DNA of 34,913 nt, from positions 9,677 through 44,589 of the forward strand of contig JAACAK010000026.1 of the NCBI GenBank assembly GCA_011774835.1. The letters run 5' to 3'. Shown piece after piece: positions 16,058-23,786 of this stretch; the first letter of the stretch is position 1, and the number at the start of each line of letters is the position of its first letter. The DNA is from Candidatus Kutchimonas denitrificans. GTDB lineage: Bacteria; Gemmatimonadota; Gemmatimonadetes; Palauibacterales; KS3-K002. The notes beneath the pieces are model-generated. The model saw only the letters and a list, made by a program, of their open reading frames with translations, did no database searches and was not told the DNA's origin. Both the position numbers and the translations under genes were made by a program.

Positions 16058-17797
16058 TTAAGTCTTGGCCTTCGCGGTCTTGGCCGGCAAGGGCTGGGCC
16101 GCCGCGGCGCGCCGCTCCTTCGCCAGGTAGAGCTGCTGCGGCAGCGACGCCAGGTTCATCGTCGCGTAGTAGAGGTTCAGGCCCGACGCGAAGTTGAGGA
16201 AGAGGACCGTCAGCATGATGGGCATGACCCACATCATGATCTTCATCTGCGGATTGCTCTGAGGCATCGAGCGGGCGCTGATCCACTGGAGCAGGAAGAT
16301 CGACAGGCCCATGAGCACCGGGATGATGTAGTAGGGGTCGGCCCGCGACAGGTCGGGCAGCCAGAGGAACGGCACGCCGCGGAACTCGATCGTGTCGCGG
16401 AAGACGAAGAAGAGCGCGATCAGGATCGGGAAGGGCAGCAGCATCGGCAGGCAGCCGCCGAGCGGGTTCACCCCGTGCTCCCTGTACAGCTTCATCATCT
16501 CCTGCTGAAGCTTCTGCGGGTCGTTCTTGTGCTTCTCCTGGATCTCCTTCATCAGCGGCTGCACCCGCATCGTCGCCATCTGCGAGCGCATGCTCTTCTG
16601 GTAGAGCGGGAAGAGCACGACCCGGATGCCGATCCCGAACACGATGAGTATCCAGCCGTAGCTCAGGCCGATCACCCCGTGCATCCAGACGAGCAGCGCG
16701 GTGATCGCGCCGGCCAGTGGCCTCAGCACGGGCTGGAGCCACTTGTACCCGAAGGGCGTCACGTCCTCCAGGTGGTAGCCGACCTCCGACAGCCGGCCGT
16801 AGTCCGCCGGCCCCATGTACAGCGTGTAGGTGAAGCGGCCATCGCGCGGGACGGAGAAGCTGGCGAAGGCGGAGGCGCGATACGGATCCGGCAGGCCGGT
16901 GATCGCGAGACCGCCAAAGCGGCTGCGCTCTTCGGCTTCCGGCGTCTGGACCAGCGCGGTCACGAAGTACTTGGTGCGGACGGCGGCCCAATCGAACGGC
17001 CCATCCAGCATGACCCGCTGACCGGCCTCGACGTCGCCGACCTTCTGGGTCTTCACCCCTTCGGGTCCCCGGCCGCTGAACGCCAGGTTCGATTCGTAGT
17101 CCTCCTCGGGATCCCAGGCGTTGCTCTTCAGCCCCGGCCCCAGACCCACCGCCCACCAGCCGGCGGCCCGGACCCCATCGATCCGACCTTCCAGGTCGAT
17201 CACGTAATCGTCGGGCCGGAAGGTGTAGCGGACCTCGAAGCGGAAGGGGACGCCTTCGGGCTGATAAGAGAGCGTCAAGCTTCCCGGGCCGCCGCCCTCC
17301 GACAGCGTCAGGCCGTCGGCGGGCGATATCTCGAACGGCTGCTGGCTGAAGTCCAGCGTGTCACCGCCGACCAGCCAGCGGTGGGTCAAGAACGTCTCGG
17401 CGCCGGCCGGGACCATCTCCACCGGCTCGCCCTTCGTGGCCGGGGCCAGCGACTCGAACTCGAGCATGCGGGCGGAAACGACCCGACCGCCACGTCGGGC
17501 GAAGCCGATCCGATAGAGCGGGCCCTCGACCCAGACCGTATCCTCGTCGATGGGCTCGTCCGGCTGGACCACGCCAGGGAGGTCGGTACCGGTGGGCGCG
17601 GCGGGCTCCTGCGGCGGCGGCCGTTCACGGACTTGAGTCGGCGCCGGCTCGGCGGTGTCGGTGGTGGCGGCGGGCGTGAGAGCGGTCGTGTCCGTGACCG
17701 CTGGAGCCTGCGGTGGCGGCGGTGGCGGGAACAGGATGTTGACGATGAATACGGTCGCGATCATCAAGACCACGGCCAGGACCAGACGCTTCTCCAT
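16058..17797 (-). CDS. yidC: YidC membrane protein insertase
   Basis: This 579-residue YidC is of the Gram-negative type. The first membrane segment (5-23) is followed by a proline run (FPPPPPP) and a large periplasmic P1 domain (about 70-340). The core membrane segments follow, from about 350, with the cytoplasmic hairpin QEKHKNDPQKLQQEMMKLYRE and the conserved GGCLPMLLPFPILIALFFVF. It inserts and folds inner-membrane proteins alone or with SecYEG. AAGGGA lies about 6 bases before ATG 17795-17797. It starts 9 bases after yidD, in the classic rpmH-rnpA-yidD-yidC-mnmE order. No jag/khpB gene is present between yidC and mnmE. Confidence 0.97.
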   Translation of the reverse strand: MEKRLVLAVVLMIATVFIVNILFPPPPPPQAPAVTDTTALTPAATTDTAEPAPTQVRERPPPQEPAAPTGTDLPGVVQPDEPIDEDTVWVEGPLYRIGFARRGGRVVSARMLEFESLAPATKGEPVEMVPAGAETFLTHRWLVGGDTLDFSQQPFEISPADGLTLSEGGGPGSLTLSYQPEGVPFRFEVRYTFRPDDYVIDLEGRIDGVRAAGWWAVGLGPGLKSNAWDPEEDYESNLAFSGRGPEGVKTQKVGDVEAGQRVMLDGPFDWAAVRTKYFVTALVQTPEAEERSRFGGLAITGLPDPYRASAFASFSVPRDGRFTYTLYMGPADYGRLSEVGYHLEDVTPFGYKWLQPVLRPLAGAITALLVWMHGVIGLSYGWILIVFGIGIRVVLFPLYQKSMRSQMATMRVQPLMKEIQEKHKNDPQKLQQEMMKLYREHGVNPLGGCLPMLLPFPILIALFFVFRDTIEFRGVPFLWLPDLSRADPYYIIPVLMGLSIFLLQWISARSMPQSNPQMKIMMWVMPIMLTVLFLNFASGLNLYYATMNLASLPQQLYLAKERRAAAAQPLPAKTAKAKT

Positions 17798-17806
17798 GCG
17801 GGTCCC

Positions 17807-18019
17807 TTACGGCACCGGGTCGTAGCCGCCCGCCCGAAACGGGTGGCAGCGACAGATGCGGCGAACGGCCAGCCAGCTTCCCTTCGCCGCTCCATACCGC
17901 CTCAGCGCCTCGATGGCGTACTGCGAGCAGCTCGGCGTGTAGCGACACGCCGGGGGCAGGATCGGTGAAATCGCGACCTGGTAACCTCGAACCAGGGTCA
18001 CGAGGAACCGGGTGAGCAT
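17807..18019 (-). CDS. yidD: YidD, membrane protein insertion efficiency factor
   Basis: This 70-residue YidD shows the conserved core [20 protein letters not shown] and [11 protein letters not shown], and ends [15 protein letters not shown]. The Cys residues of the family are kept. The N-terminal amphipathic helix would sit at the inner membrane and assist YidC. It overlaps the 3' end of rnpA by 22 bases and precedes yidC by 9 bases, so the three are probably co-translated. Confidence 0.95.
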   Translation of the reverse strand: MLTRFLVTLVRGYQVAISPILPPACRYTPSCSQYAIEALRRYGAAKGSWLAVRRICRCHPFRAGGYDPVP

Positions 18020-18570
18020 AGCTGTTCCGCCAGTTGGCTGATCTCCTCGCGAAGCTGATCGAACTCGGCCCGGTACGCTTCGGGCCGTGCCCGGATCAAG
18101 ATGTCAACCGCCTGTCGACCCTCGCGGCAGGGTGGCAACAAGTGCCGTCGCGCCACCTCTCTGAGCCTCCGCGTGAGGCGGTTGCGCTGCACGATCGCGC
18201 GCCCGTGCTTGGGAACGACTAGCGCCAGACGCGAACGCAAAGCGGGGGATTCGGTGACGAACACATCCAGGTGCTCGGTCCGTCTCCGCTTCCCCCGGCG
18301 AATTAGAGCTTGGATCTCCGACCTGCGTCGGATGCGTGCACCCCGCGGAAACCGATACCGGCCGCTCGCGGCGTCCTCTACTTCTTCGGCCTCGTTGCGG
18401 CCAGACGCTTGCGGCCCTTCCGGCGACGGCGGTTCACCACCGCTCGGCCGGCCCGGGTCTTCATTCGGGCCCGAAAGCCGTGCTTCCGCAGGCGCCTCCG
18501 GTTCCGAGGGCGATACGTCGGTTTCATGGGGTCGACCCCTAGATATCGTTACCAACCAAAGACTTCTCAC
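17998..18570 (-). CDS. rnpA: RnpA, RNase P protein component, with a long N-terminal extension overlapping rpmH
   Basis: The conserved RnpA domain runs from about residue 72 ([17 protein letters not shown]) through the RNA-binding [10 protein letters not shown] (129-138) to the C-terminus. It is the protein subunit of RNase P, which trims tRNA 5' ends. In this frame no ATG, GTG or TTG occurs between residue 6 and residue 103. The only starts before the conserved domain are therefore GTG 18570 and TTG 18555, both upstream of rpmH. Translation from either makes a 72-residue acidic, Pro/Gly/Glu-rich extension that reads through the whole of rpmH in another frame. The same nested arrangement is known in Thermus. 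GAGAAG lies 9 bases before the TTG. Start choice is uncertain. Confidence 0.88.
   Translation of the reverse strand: MRSLWLVTISRGRPHETDVSPSEPEAPAEARLSGPNEDPGRPSGGEPPSPEGPQASGRNEAEEVEDAASGRYRFPRGARIRRRSEIQALIRRGKRRRTEHLDVFVTESPALRSRLALVVPKHGRAIVQRNRLTRRLREVARRHLLPPCREGRQAVDILIRARPEAYRAEFDQLREEISQLAEQLCSPGSS
18378..18527 (-). CDS. rpmH: Ribosomal protein L34
   Basis: This 49-residue L34 starts [19 protein letters not shown] and ends RLAATRPKK. It is strongly basic, as expected for this 50S subunit protein, and the central [20 protein letters not shown] is canonical. AGGGG lies 8 bases upstream of ATG 18525-18527. It is the first recognised gene of the rpmH-rnpA-yidD-yidC operon and lies wholly within the rnpA reading frame, out of frame with it. 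Confidence 0.95.
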   Translation of the reverse strand: MKPTYRPRNRRRLRKHGFRARMKTRAGRAVVNRRRRKGRKRLAATRPKK

Positions 18571-18592
18571 GCTCGAATGCTAGAAGGCCCCG

Positions 18593-18621
18593 AATATATT
18601 CGGGCTAGGGAGCCTAATCAA
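18593..18621 (-). promoter_or_regulatory. Sigma-70-type promoter for rpmH-rnpA
   Basis: On the minus strand, TTGATT (18616-18621), 17 bases, then TATATT (18593-18598). The expected start near 18586 places both the GTG (18570) and TTG (18555) rnpA starts inside the transcript. The -10 sits within a perfect palindrome CCCGAATATATTCGGG (18589-18604) that could be an operator. Confidence 0.65.
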
Positions 18622-18639
18622 CCCACCGCTGCTTGGGAA

Positions 18640-18757
18640 TCCCCAATTCGGGATTGTGGAAATCGGGAGCGCCACTTCGGGAAGGTCCAGTTCTCTCCGA
18701 ATTGTCGAACGTGATTCGGGGATTCAGGGGTTCGGGGATTCGGGGAAAGATGAGGTG
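18640..18757 (-). repeat. Dispersed GATTCGGGG-type repeat, copy A (inverted)
   Basis: It contains the core AGTTCTCTCCGAATTGTCGA (18689-18708), the exact reverse complement of 20 bases in copy C (31734-31753), flanked by GATTCGGGG and TTCGGGGATT units. It faces copy B across a centre of about 30 bases, so the two could form a long hairpin downstream of the TMTC-like gene and upstream of rpmH. Confidence 0.75.
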
Positions 18758-18789
18758 ATCGGTCACCGACAGTGAGGGCCGCGCCTTTC

Positions 18790-18880
18790 CACCTCCCCGA
18801 ATCGCCCTCGGCAATTCGGAGAGAACTCGAATTCCCCGAAGTCGGAATCCCGAACTCCCAAATCAGAATCCCGACTTCCC
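18790..18880 (+). repeat. Dispersed repeat, copy B
   Basis: It begins CACCTCCCCGAATC, identical to copy C at 31700-31713, and holds the core CAATTCGGAGAGAACTCGAA (from 18812). It reaches the stop codon of the TMTC-like gene. With copy A it occupies most of the 310-base gap 18571-18880, which otherwise holds only the rpmH promoter. Confidence 0.75.
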
Positions 18881-20686
18881 TCAATTCCCACCTTCCCAAA
18901 CCGCCGCCAGGGAGTCCGCCACCGTTCGATCCCCGCCCACCGAGTCGAGGGCGGAGAGGGCCGCCGCCGTGTCTCCCGCCGCCGCCCGAAAGCCGGCCAG
19001 CCGCAGCCAGGCGCCCGCGTCGTCTCTCCCGGCCTCGATGGCCGAGCGCTGCGCTCGGGCCGCCCCGGCGGCATCGCCGACGGCGGCGCGGGCGTCCGCC
19101 AGTTGCGTGTAGAGCGACGCGTCGGGCGAGGCGTACAGAAGGGCATGACGAATCTTCGCGATGGCTTCCTCGGGCCGGCCGTCCATCAGAAGGATCGAGA
19201 CCAAGAGCTTGTGGTGATCGAGCCGGTAGGGATCCAGCTCGATGGCCGACCACGCTCGCTTCTCGGCCCGGGCCAGCTCGCCCTGCTCGATCAGGACCAG
19301 CGCGTAGCGGACCTGGTAGGGTGCGTACCAGGGCCAGATCTCAAGGGATCGGCTGAGCCATTCACGCGCCTCTTCCTCGTTTCCCAGCTCGTGATGCCGC
19401 AGCCCCAAAGCGAACAGGGCCCGCGACGATTCCGGGTGCGTCGTCAGAAGGCTCGCGAACACCGAGTCGGTGCTCTCCCAGACCGGGTTCCGCCGCACCG
19501 TCACAACGGCGAACAGAACGGCCCAGACCCCGACGGCCACGGTCAGCCAACGACGCCGGACGGCGGCCGACCGCGCGATCATCAGCCCAACCGGGATCGA
19601 CACGGCCACCGACGTGAGATAAACCCGCCGTTCGCCCAACACGGTCTCCGCCGTGAAGAGCAGGTTCGACACGGGGGCCAGCGTCACGGCCGCCCACGCC
19701 ACGGCCATGGCGAACTCCGGCGCGCGTCGAACGGCCGCCACCGCCAGCGCCAGGATTCCGAGCACCAGGACGAACCCGACGACACCCATCGGGGTCAGAC
19801 CCGTCGCCGGCAGGATGACCGCGGGCGAATAGTCGGCGGAGAGATCCAGCGGGAAGACGAGCAGCTCGAAGTAGAGCGGCCAGACCCGTGCCATGGTGAA
19901 GAGCCGGGTCGAGAAACTGTCATCGGCGGCGAAGACGCGAGCCGGCCCGCTGCCCACCGGTGTGCCCAGCACCGCCCATCGGGCTAGCAGCAGGGCGACC
20001 AGGACCGCAGCCAGGACGACGAACGTCGGAAGCCTCTGCCGGACGAAGCGGGCGCGGTCTTCCCGCGGCAGGTCCGCGATGATCGGGGCATCGGTGACCA
20101 GCAGCAGGGCCGGCATCACGAAGGCCACCTCCTTCGCGGATGCCGCCAAAGCATAGAGCGCGGCCAGCAGAAAGACGGTGGCGGTGCCGAAGCGCTCTCC
20201 ACGGACGGCCCGCATGTAGACCAGGCACCCGAGCAGGACGAACCCCGTGGCAAGGAGCTCCGCCCGGCCCACCACGTTGGCCACCGCCTCGGTGTGGACC
20301 GAGTGGACGGCGAAGACCAGACCGCCCATCACGGCGGCGCCGACGGAGAAGAACCGGAACAGGAACAGCGTGACCAGGATCGACGCCAGCGCGTGTAGCA
20401 ACACGTTGGTGAGGTGGAAGCCGAACGGGGCGCCGCCCCAGATCTGCCAGTCGAGGGCGAAGCTGAGGAGCGTCAGCGGCCGGTAGATGGGCGAACCGAA
20501 CCCTTCCGGCCAGTAGGGCGCGACGAGGACCTGCCAGACTCGGTCGAGCCCGTGCACCAGCTCGCGCCCCTGGATGATCCACTCGTCGTCGTAGGCGAAG
20601 CCGTTCGCCAACGAGTTCGCGTACACCACCACGGCGACGACCCCCACCGCCGCCGCGTAGAGCGCACCCCTTCCCTCCGATCTCAT
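18881..20686 (-). CDS. TMTC-like membrane glycosyltransferase with C-terminal TPR domain
   Basis: This 601-residue protein is built of about ten membrane segments (roughly 10-410) followed by TPR-like helical repeats (about 425-590). Near the N-terminus NGFAYDDEWII carries the acidic pair expected of GT-C glycosyltransferases. GERRVYLTSVAVSIPVG resembles the conserved GERxxYLPS motif of the TMTC/DUF1736 family. Animal TMTC proteins are O-mannosyltransferases using dolichyl-phosphate-mannose. A polyprenyl-phosphate-sugar donor and a periplasmic acceptor are plausible here but inferred. It starts 34 bases downstream of the Nramp-like gene on the same strand and ends in repeat copy B. Confidence 0.75.
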   Translation of the reverse strand: MRSEGRGALYAAAVGVVAVVVYANSLANGFAYDDEWIIQGRELVHGLDRVWQVLVAPYWPEGFGSPIYRPLTLLSFALDWQIWGGAPFGFHLTNVLLHALASILVTLFLFRFFSVGAAVMGGLVFAVHSVHTEAVANVVGRAELLATGFVLLGCLVYMRAVRGERFGTATVFLLAALYALAASAKEVAFVMPALLLVTDAPIIADLPREDRARFVRQRLPTFVVLAAVLVALLLARWAVLGTPVGSGPARVFAADDSFSTRLFTMARVWPLYFELLVFPLDLSADYSPAVILPATGLTPMGVVGFVLVLGILALAVAAVRRAPEFAMAVAWAAVTLAPVSNLLFTAETVLGERRVYLTSVAVSIPVGLMIARSAAVRRRWLTVAVGVWAVLFAVVTVRRNPVWESTDSVFASLLTTHPESSRALFALGLRHHELGNEEEAREWLSRSLEIWPWYAPYQVRYALVLIEQGELARAEKRAWSAIELDPYRLDHHKLLVSILLMDGRPEEAIAKIRHALLYASPDASLYTQLADARAAVGDAAGAARAQRSAIEAGRDDAGAWLRLAGFRAAAGDTAAALSALDSVGGDRTVADSLAAVWEGGN

Positions 20687-20720
20687 CTATCCTCGCCCGT
20701 CACGTTCGCCGCCGACCCGG

Positions 20721-21926
20721 TCACAACCCTGCCAAGGCGCCGACCAGCGAGCGAACGCCCAGCGCCGCCGCCAGCAGGACCATCGCGCCCGCCAGCACGT
20801 TGCTCCCGATGCCGTTCGAGCGGTCACCCAACAGGCTGTGGTCGTTGGCCACGTAGAGGAGGAACCCGGCCACCACCGGCAGCAGCAGACCATTCGCCGC
20901 CTGGGCAAAAATAATGGCGGGCACCGGCCGCACCGCCAGCAGCGAGAAGAAGACGCCCGCGAGCAGTACCGGAATCCAGACGGCCCGAGCGCCCGACGAC
21001 CGGAGCCCGGCGTCCCAACCCATCACCCCGCACGTCGCGTAGGCGGCGGCCAGCGGCGCGGTGATAGCCGACGAAAGCCCGGCGGCCAGCAGTCCGCAGG
21101 CGAAGAACGCTCCCGCCCAACGGCCCAGCAGCGGCTCCAGCGCCTGCGCCATGTCACCCGCGCTGACCACCCCGGTCGCGGCCGGCAACGCGGCGGCACT
21201 CACCAGCACGCCGATGGAGATGAGGCCCCCGAAGGTCACCGAGACCGCGGTGTCGCCACGAGCGGCCGGCAGATTCCCGGGGCCAGGCCAGCGCTCGTGC
21301 GCCGCCGACGCGTGAAGGAACAGGTTGTACGGTACCACCGTCGTGCCGACCAGCCCCAGGGCGGTGAGCAGCACGGTCCGGTCGCCCAGCCCGCTGGGCA
21401 CCAGGCCGCCGAGCAGGTCGCCGAGATCGGGGCCCAGCGCCACGGCCGTCGTCAGAAAGACGATCCCCATCACCGCCACCATCAGGACCAGCGCGCGTTC
21501 CACCCAGCGGTAGCGGCCGGTCCACAACAGGGCGAAGGCGAGGGCGCCCAGCGCCGGCCCCCAAAAGCGACCGCTGCCTCCCAGCAGGCTCTCGAGACCC
21601 AGCGCCCCGCCCAACAGGTTGCCCGTCTCGTACGCCGCGTTGCCGATCAAGATCGCGCCGAGCACCAGGGCGGTCGTGACGGCCCGGGCCAGCGGCTGGT
21701 CGAACCGCCGACGCATCGCCTCACCCAGCCCCATCCCCCCCACGACCCCAAGCCGTGCCGACATCTCCTGTAACACCAAGGCGGCCAGCACCGCGAAGAC
21801 GAGGGCCCAGACCAGCACGTAGCCGTGCTCCGCCCCGGCAACGGTGGCGGTGGTGACGGTGCCGGGACCGATGAACGCCGCAGCGACCATCGCTCCCGGC
21901 CCGATCTTCAGATCACGCAGACGCAT
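20721..21926 (-). CDS. Nramp-family transporter, divergent metal site
   Basis: This 401-residue protein has about eleven hydrophobic segments and an Nramp-like fold (TM1 FIGPGTVTTATVAG; TM6 GTTVVPYNLFLHASAAH). Canonical Nramps bind Mn/Fe through DPGN in TM1 and MPHN in TM6. Here these read GPGT and VPYN, so the metal-binding Asp, Asn and Met are absent. The substrate is therefore open: it may be another divalent cation, or a different mechanism. The 401-residue length is at the short end for the family. The gene is divergent from dnaA. Confidence 0.8.
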   Translation of the reverse strand: MRLRDLKIGPGAMVAAAFIGPGTVTTATVAGAEHGYVLVWALVFAVLAALVLQEMSARLGVVGGMGLGEAMRRRFDQPLARAVTTALVLGAILIGNAAYETGNLLGGALGLESLLGGSGRFWGPALGALAFALLWTGRYRWVERALVLMVAVMGIVFLTTAVALGPDLGDLLGGLVPSGLGDRTVLLTALGLVGTTVVPYNLFLHASAAHERWPGPGNLPAARGDTAVSVTFGGLISIGVLVSAAALPAATGVVSAGDMAQALEPLLGRWAGAFFACGLLAAGLSSAITAPLAAAYATCGVMGWDAGLRSSGARAVWIPVLLAGVFFSLLAVRPVPAIIFAQAANGLLLPVVAGFLLYVANDHSLLGDRSNGIGSNVLAGAMVLLAAALGVRSLVGALAGL

Positions 21927-21996
21927 CGCTCCCGGCCTCCTCTCCGCTCGGCGGGGTGCGGCGGCGACCCGCGAGCGATTCTGTGATGCATAACGC

Positions 21997-22025
21997 TTGA
22001 CTTCAACTCACGGCGCGTCTAAGAT
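21997..22025 (+). promoter_or_regulatory. Sigma-70-type promoter for dnaA
   Basis: TTGACT (21997-22002), exactly 17 bases, then TAAGAT (22020-22025), 76 bases before the dnaA ATG. This is the best -35/-10 pair noticed in the window. No DnaA box was seen overlapping it. Confidence 0.7.
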
Positions 22026-22101
22026 GGCGCGCGGCCAACCTACCAGCCGCCGTTAGTTTTCTGCAATCCACGCCTCGACCACACCGTCGTGCCCAGAGTC
22101 G

Positions 22102-23478
22102 ATGGAGCTGACAGCAAACGAAGCCTGGTCCCGGATCCTGGATAGCGCGAAGGCCAAGCTCCCCGAGCATGGTTTCCGGGCCTGGCTGGCGGCGACCAGC
22201 GCGGTGGCGCTTTCCACGAACCATCTCGTCGTCGGCGTGCCCAGCCAGTTCGCCAGCGATTGGATCAAGCACAGGTATGCCAGGCTGCTGGAAGCCGAGG
22301 CGCAACAGCTCTTCGGCCACGACTTTCGGATCAGCTTCGAGGTCCGCAGCAGCGGTGGCGTGTCGCCGCCCGAGATCCCGACCATGCCGGTGGTCGGCTT
22401 CGAGGAACTCGACCAGGACGGCGAACCGAGCGGGTCGGCCGAGACCGCACCGCCCAAGCCTGTGGTTGGGACCCTCAACCCTCGATACACGCTGGAGAAT
22501 TGCGTGGTCGGCAGCCACAACGAGCTCGCGGCCGCGGCGTGTCAGGCGGTGGCCGAGGCACCCGGCCGGGCGTACAACCCGCTTTTCATCTTCGGTGGTG
22601 TGGGGCTGGGTAAGACGCACCTCATGCAGGCGATCGGTAACGCCGTCCTGAAGCGATTTCCCGGCATCCGTGTGGCGTACGTTCCCACGGAACAGTTCAC
22701 CAACGAGCTCATCGCCGCGATCCAAGCGCGACAGACCTCCCAGTTCCACACGCGCTACCGTCGTATCGATGTGCTGCTCGTCGACGATGTGCATTTCTTG
22801 GCCGGCAAGGAGGGGACCCAGGAGGAATTCTTCCACACCTTCAACGCGCTGCACGACGCGCAGAAGCAGATCGTGCTGACGAGCGATCGCTCACCCAGCG
22901 AGATACCGGGCCTTCAGGAGCGTCTGATGTCCCGGTTCCAGTGGGGCCTCGTCACGGACATCAAGCCCCCCGACTTCGAAACCCGCGTGGCGATCCTGAA
23001 ACTCAAGGCAGCCCAAGACGGCCTCTCCATGGAGCATGAGGTGCTCACCTTCATCGCGAAGCAGTTCCGGTCGTCCGTCCGTGAGCTGGAGGGCGCCATC
23101 ATCAAGCTCCTGGCCTATAGCTCGGTGACCCGGCGCGAGATCAGCCCCGAACTCGCCGCCGAGGTGCTGGGCGGTGCCATGGGACCACCGCGCGACCTGA
23201 GCCCACAGACGATCGAGGAGGCGGTCGCCGAGGCTTGGGATGTATCGGTCGCCGAGCTGTATTCCAAGAAGCGCCAACGCCGAGTGACCGACCCACGCCA
23301 AGTTGCCATGTATCTCGAGAAGGTCATGCTCGACCTTCCCTACACCCGTATCGGTGCCCGCTTCGGCGGCCGCGACCACTCCACCGTTATCCACTCGATA
23401 CAGAAGGTCGAGGCCCAGCTGGACAAAGACTCCTCTTTCCGAGACCGCGTGAACACCATCCGCGGCAATCTCACGTGA
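22102..23478 (+). CDS. dnaA: DnaA chromosomal replication initiator
   Basis: The 458-residue length is typical. Domain I (1-80) is followed by a short linker (about 85-125). The AAA+ domain has Walker A GGVGLGKT (165-172) and Walker B LLVDDVHF (225-232). The C-terminal DNA-binding domain holds the signature GGRDHSTV (422-429), which contacts DnaA boxes. ATP-DnaA opens the origin and loads helicase. A strong promoter lies upstream and the likely oriC lies just downstream, before dnaN. The ribosome site before ATG 22102 is weak (AGAG). Confidence 0.98.
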   Translation: MELTANEAWSRILDSAKAKLPEHGFRAWLAATSAVALSTNHLVVGVPSQFASDWIKHRYARLLEAEAQQLFGHDFRISFEVRSSGGVSPPEIPTMPVVGFEELDQDGEPSGSAETAPPKPVVGTLNPRYTLENCVVGSHNELAAAACQAVAEAPGRAYNPLFIFGGVGLGKTHLMQAIGNAVLKRFPGIRVAYVPTEQFTNELIAAIQARQTSQFHTRYRRIDVLLVDDVHFLAGKEGTQEEFFHTFNALHDAQKQIVLTSDRSPSEIPGLQERLMSRFQWGLVTDIKPPDFETRVAILKLKAAQDGLSMEHEVLTFIAKQFRSSVRELEGAIIKLLAYSSVTRREISPELAAEVLGGAMGPPRDLSPQTIEEAVAEAWDVSVAELYSKKRQRRVTDPRQVAMYLEKVMLDLPYTRIGARFGGRDHSTVIHSIQKVEAQLDKDSSFRDRVNTIRGNLT

Positions 23479-23786
23479 CCACGACGGCGCCATGTGGGAT
23501 GGTGTGGAACGGCATGTGGAAACCGCGTGGCTCGCGATGTCGAAAACCTCTGTTTGCCCGATCGGCATCCCGGAACCACCGCCGTCCAGCCCCCCGAGCC
23601 TAACGTTCCACAGCTCCCGCTTTCCATAAGTGTATACATTGCGCGGCTTTGTGGTCCCGACCCACCGCACTTGCCCACGTATCCACACCTCTACTACTAC
23701 TACTGTCTTAAGTTACCTGTATAGCATTAGTATTACCTGTTCCGGGGATTACGGAGATCTTCCAGCGCAAAGAGGCGGAGTCCATC
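23479..23786. other. Putative oriC (dnaA-dnaN intergenic region)
   Basis: This 308-base gap has the parts of a bacterial basal unwinding system. A DnaA box GTATCCACA (23679-23687, one mismatch to TTATCCACA) is followed by three bases (CCT). Then come four CTA triplets and a CTG (23691-23705), which read TAG on the other strand as DnaA-trios. An AT-rich stretch (23706-23745) follows. Upstream are further partial boxes: TGTGGA cores at 23503 and 23515, and TCCACA at 23607-23612. It has no coding capacity. The GGCGGAG upstream of dnaN (ending seven bases before its ATG) is its ribosome site. Confidence 0.8.

Noticed and set aside
16040..17968. 642-codon plus-strand open frame
   Set aside because: It is antisense to yidC and yidD and is rich in Arg, His and Gln without domains.
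23471..23480. CACGTG near the dnaA stop as a third parS
   Set aside because: Only the central hexamer fits (TCTCACGTGACC); the flanking GTTT/AAAC arms are missing.
23671..23679. TTGCCCACG as a second DnaA box next to GTATCCACA
   Set aside because: Three mismatches to TTATCCACA, too many to claim without binding data.
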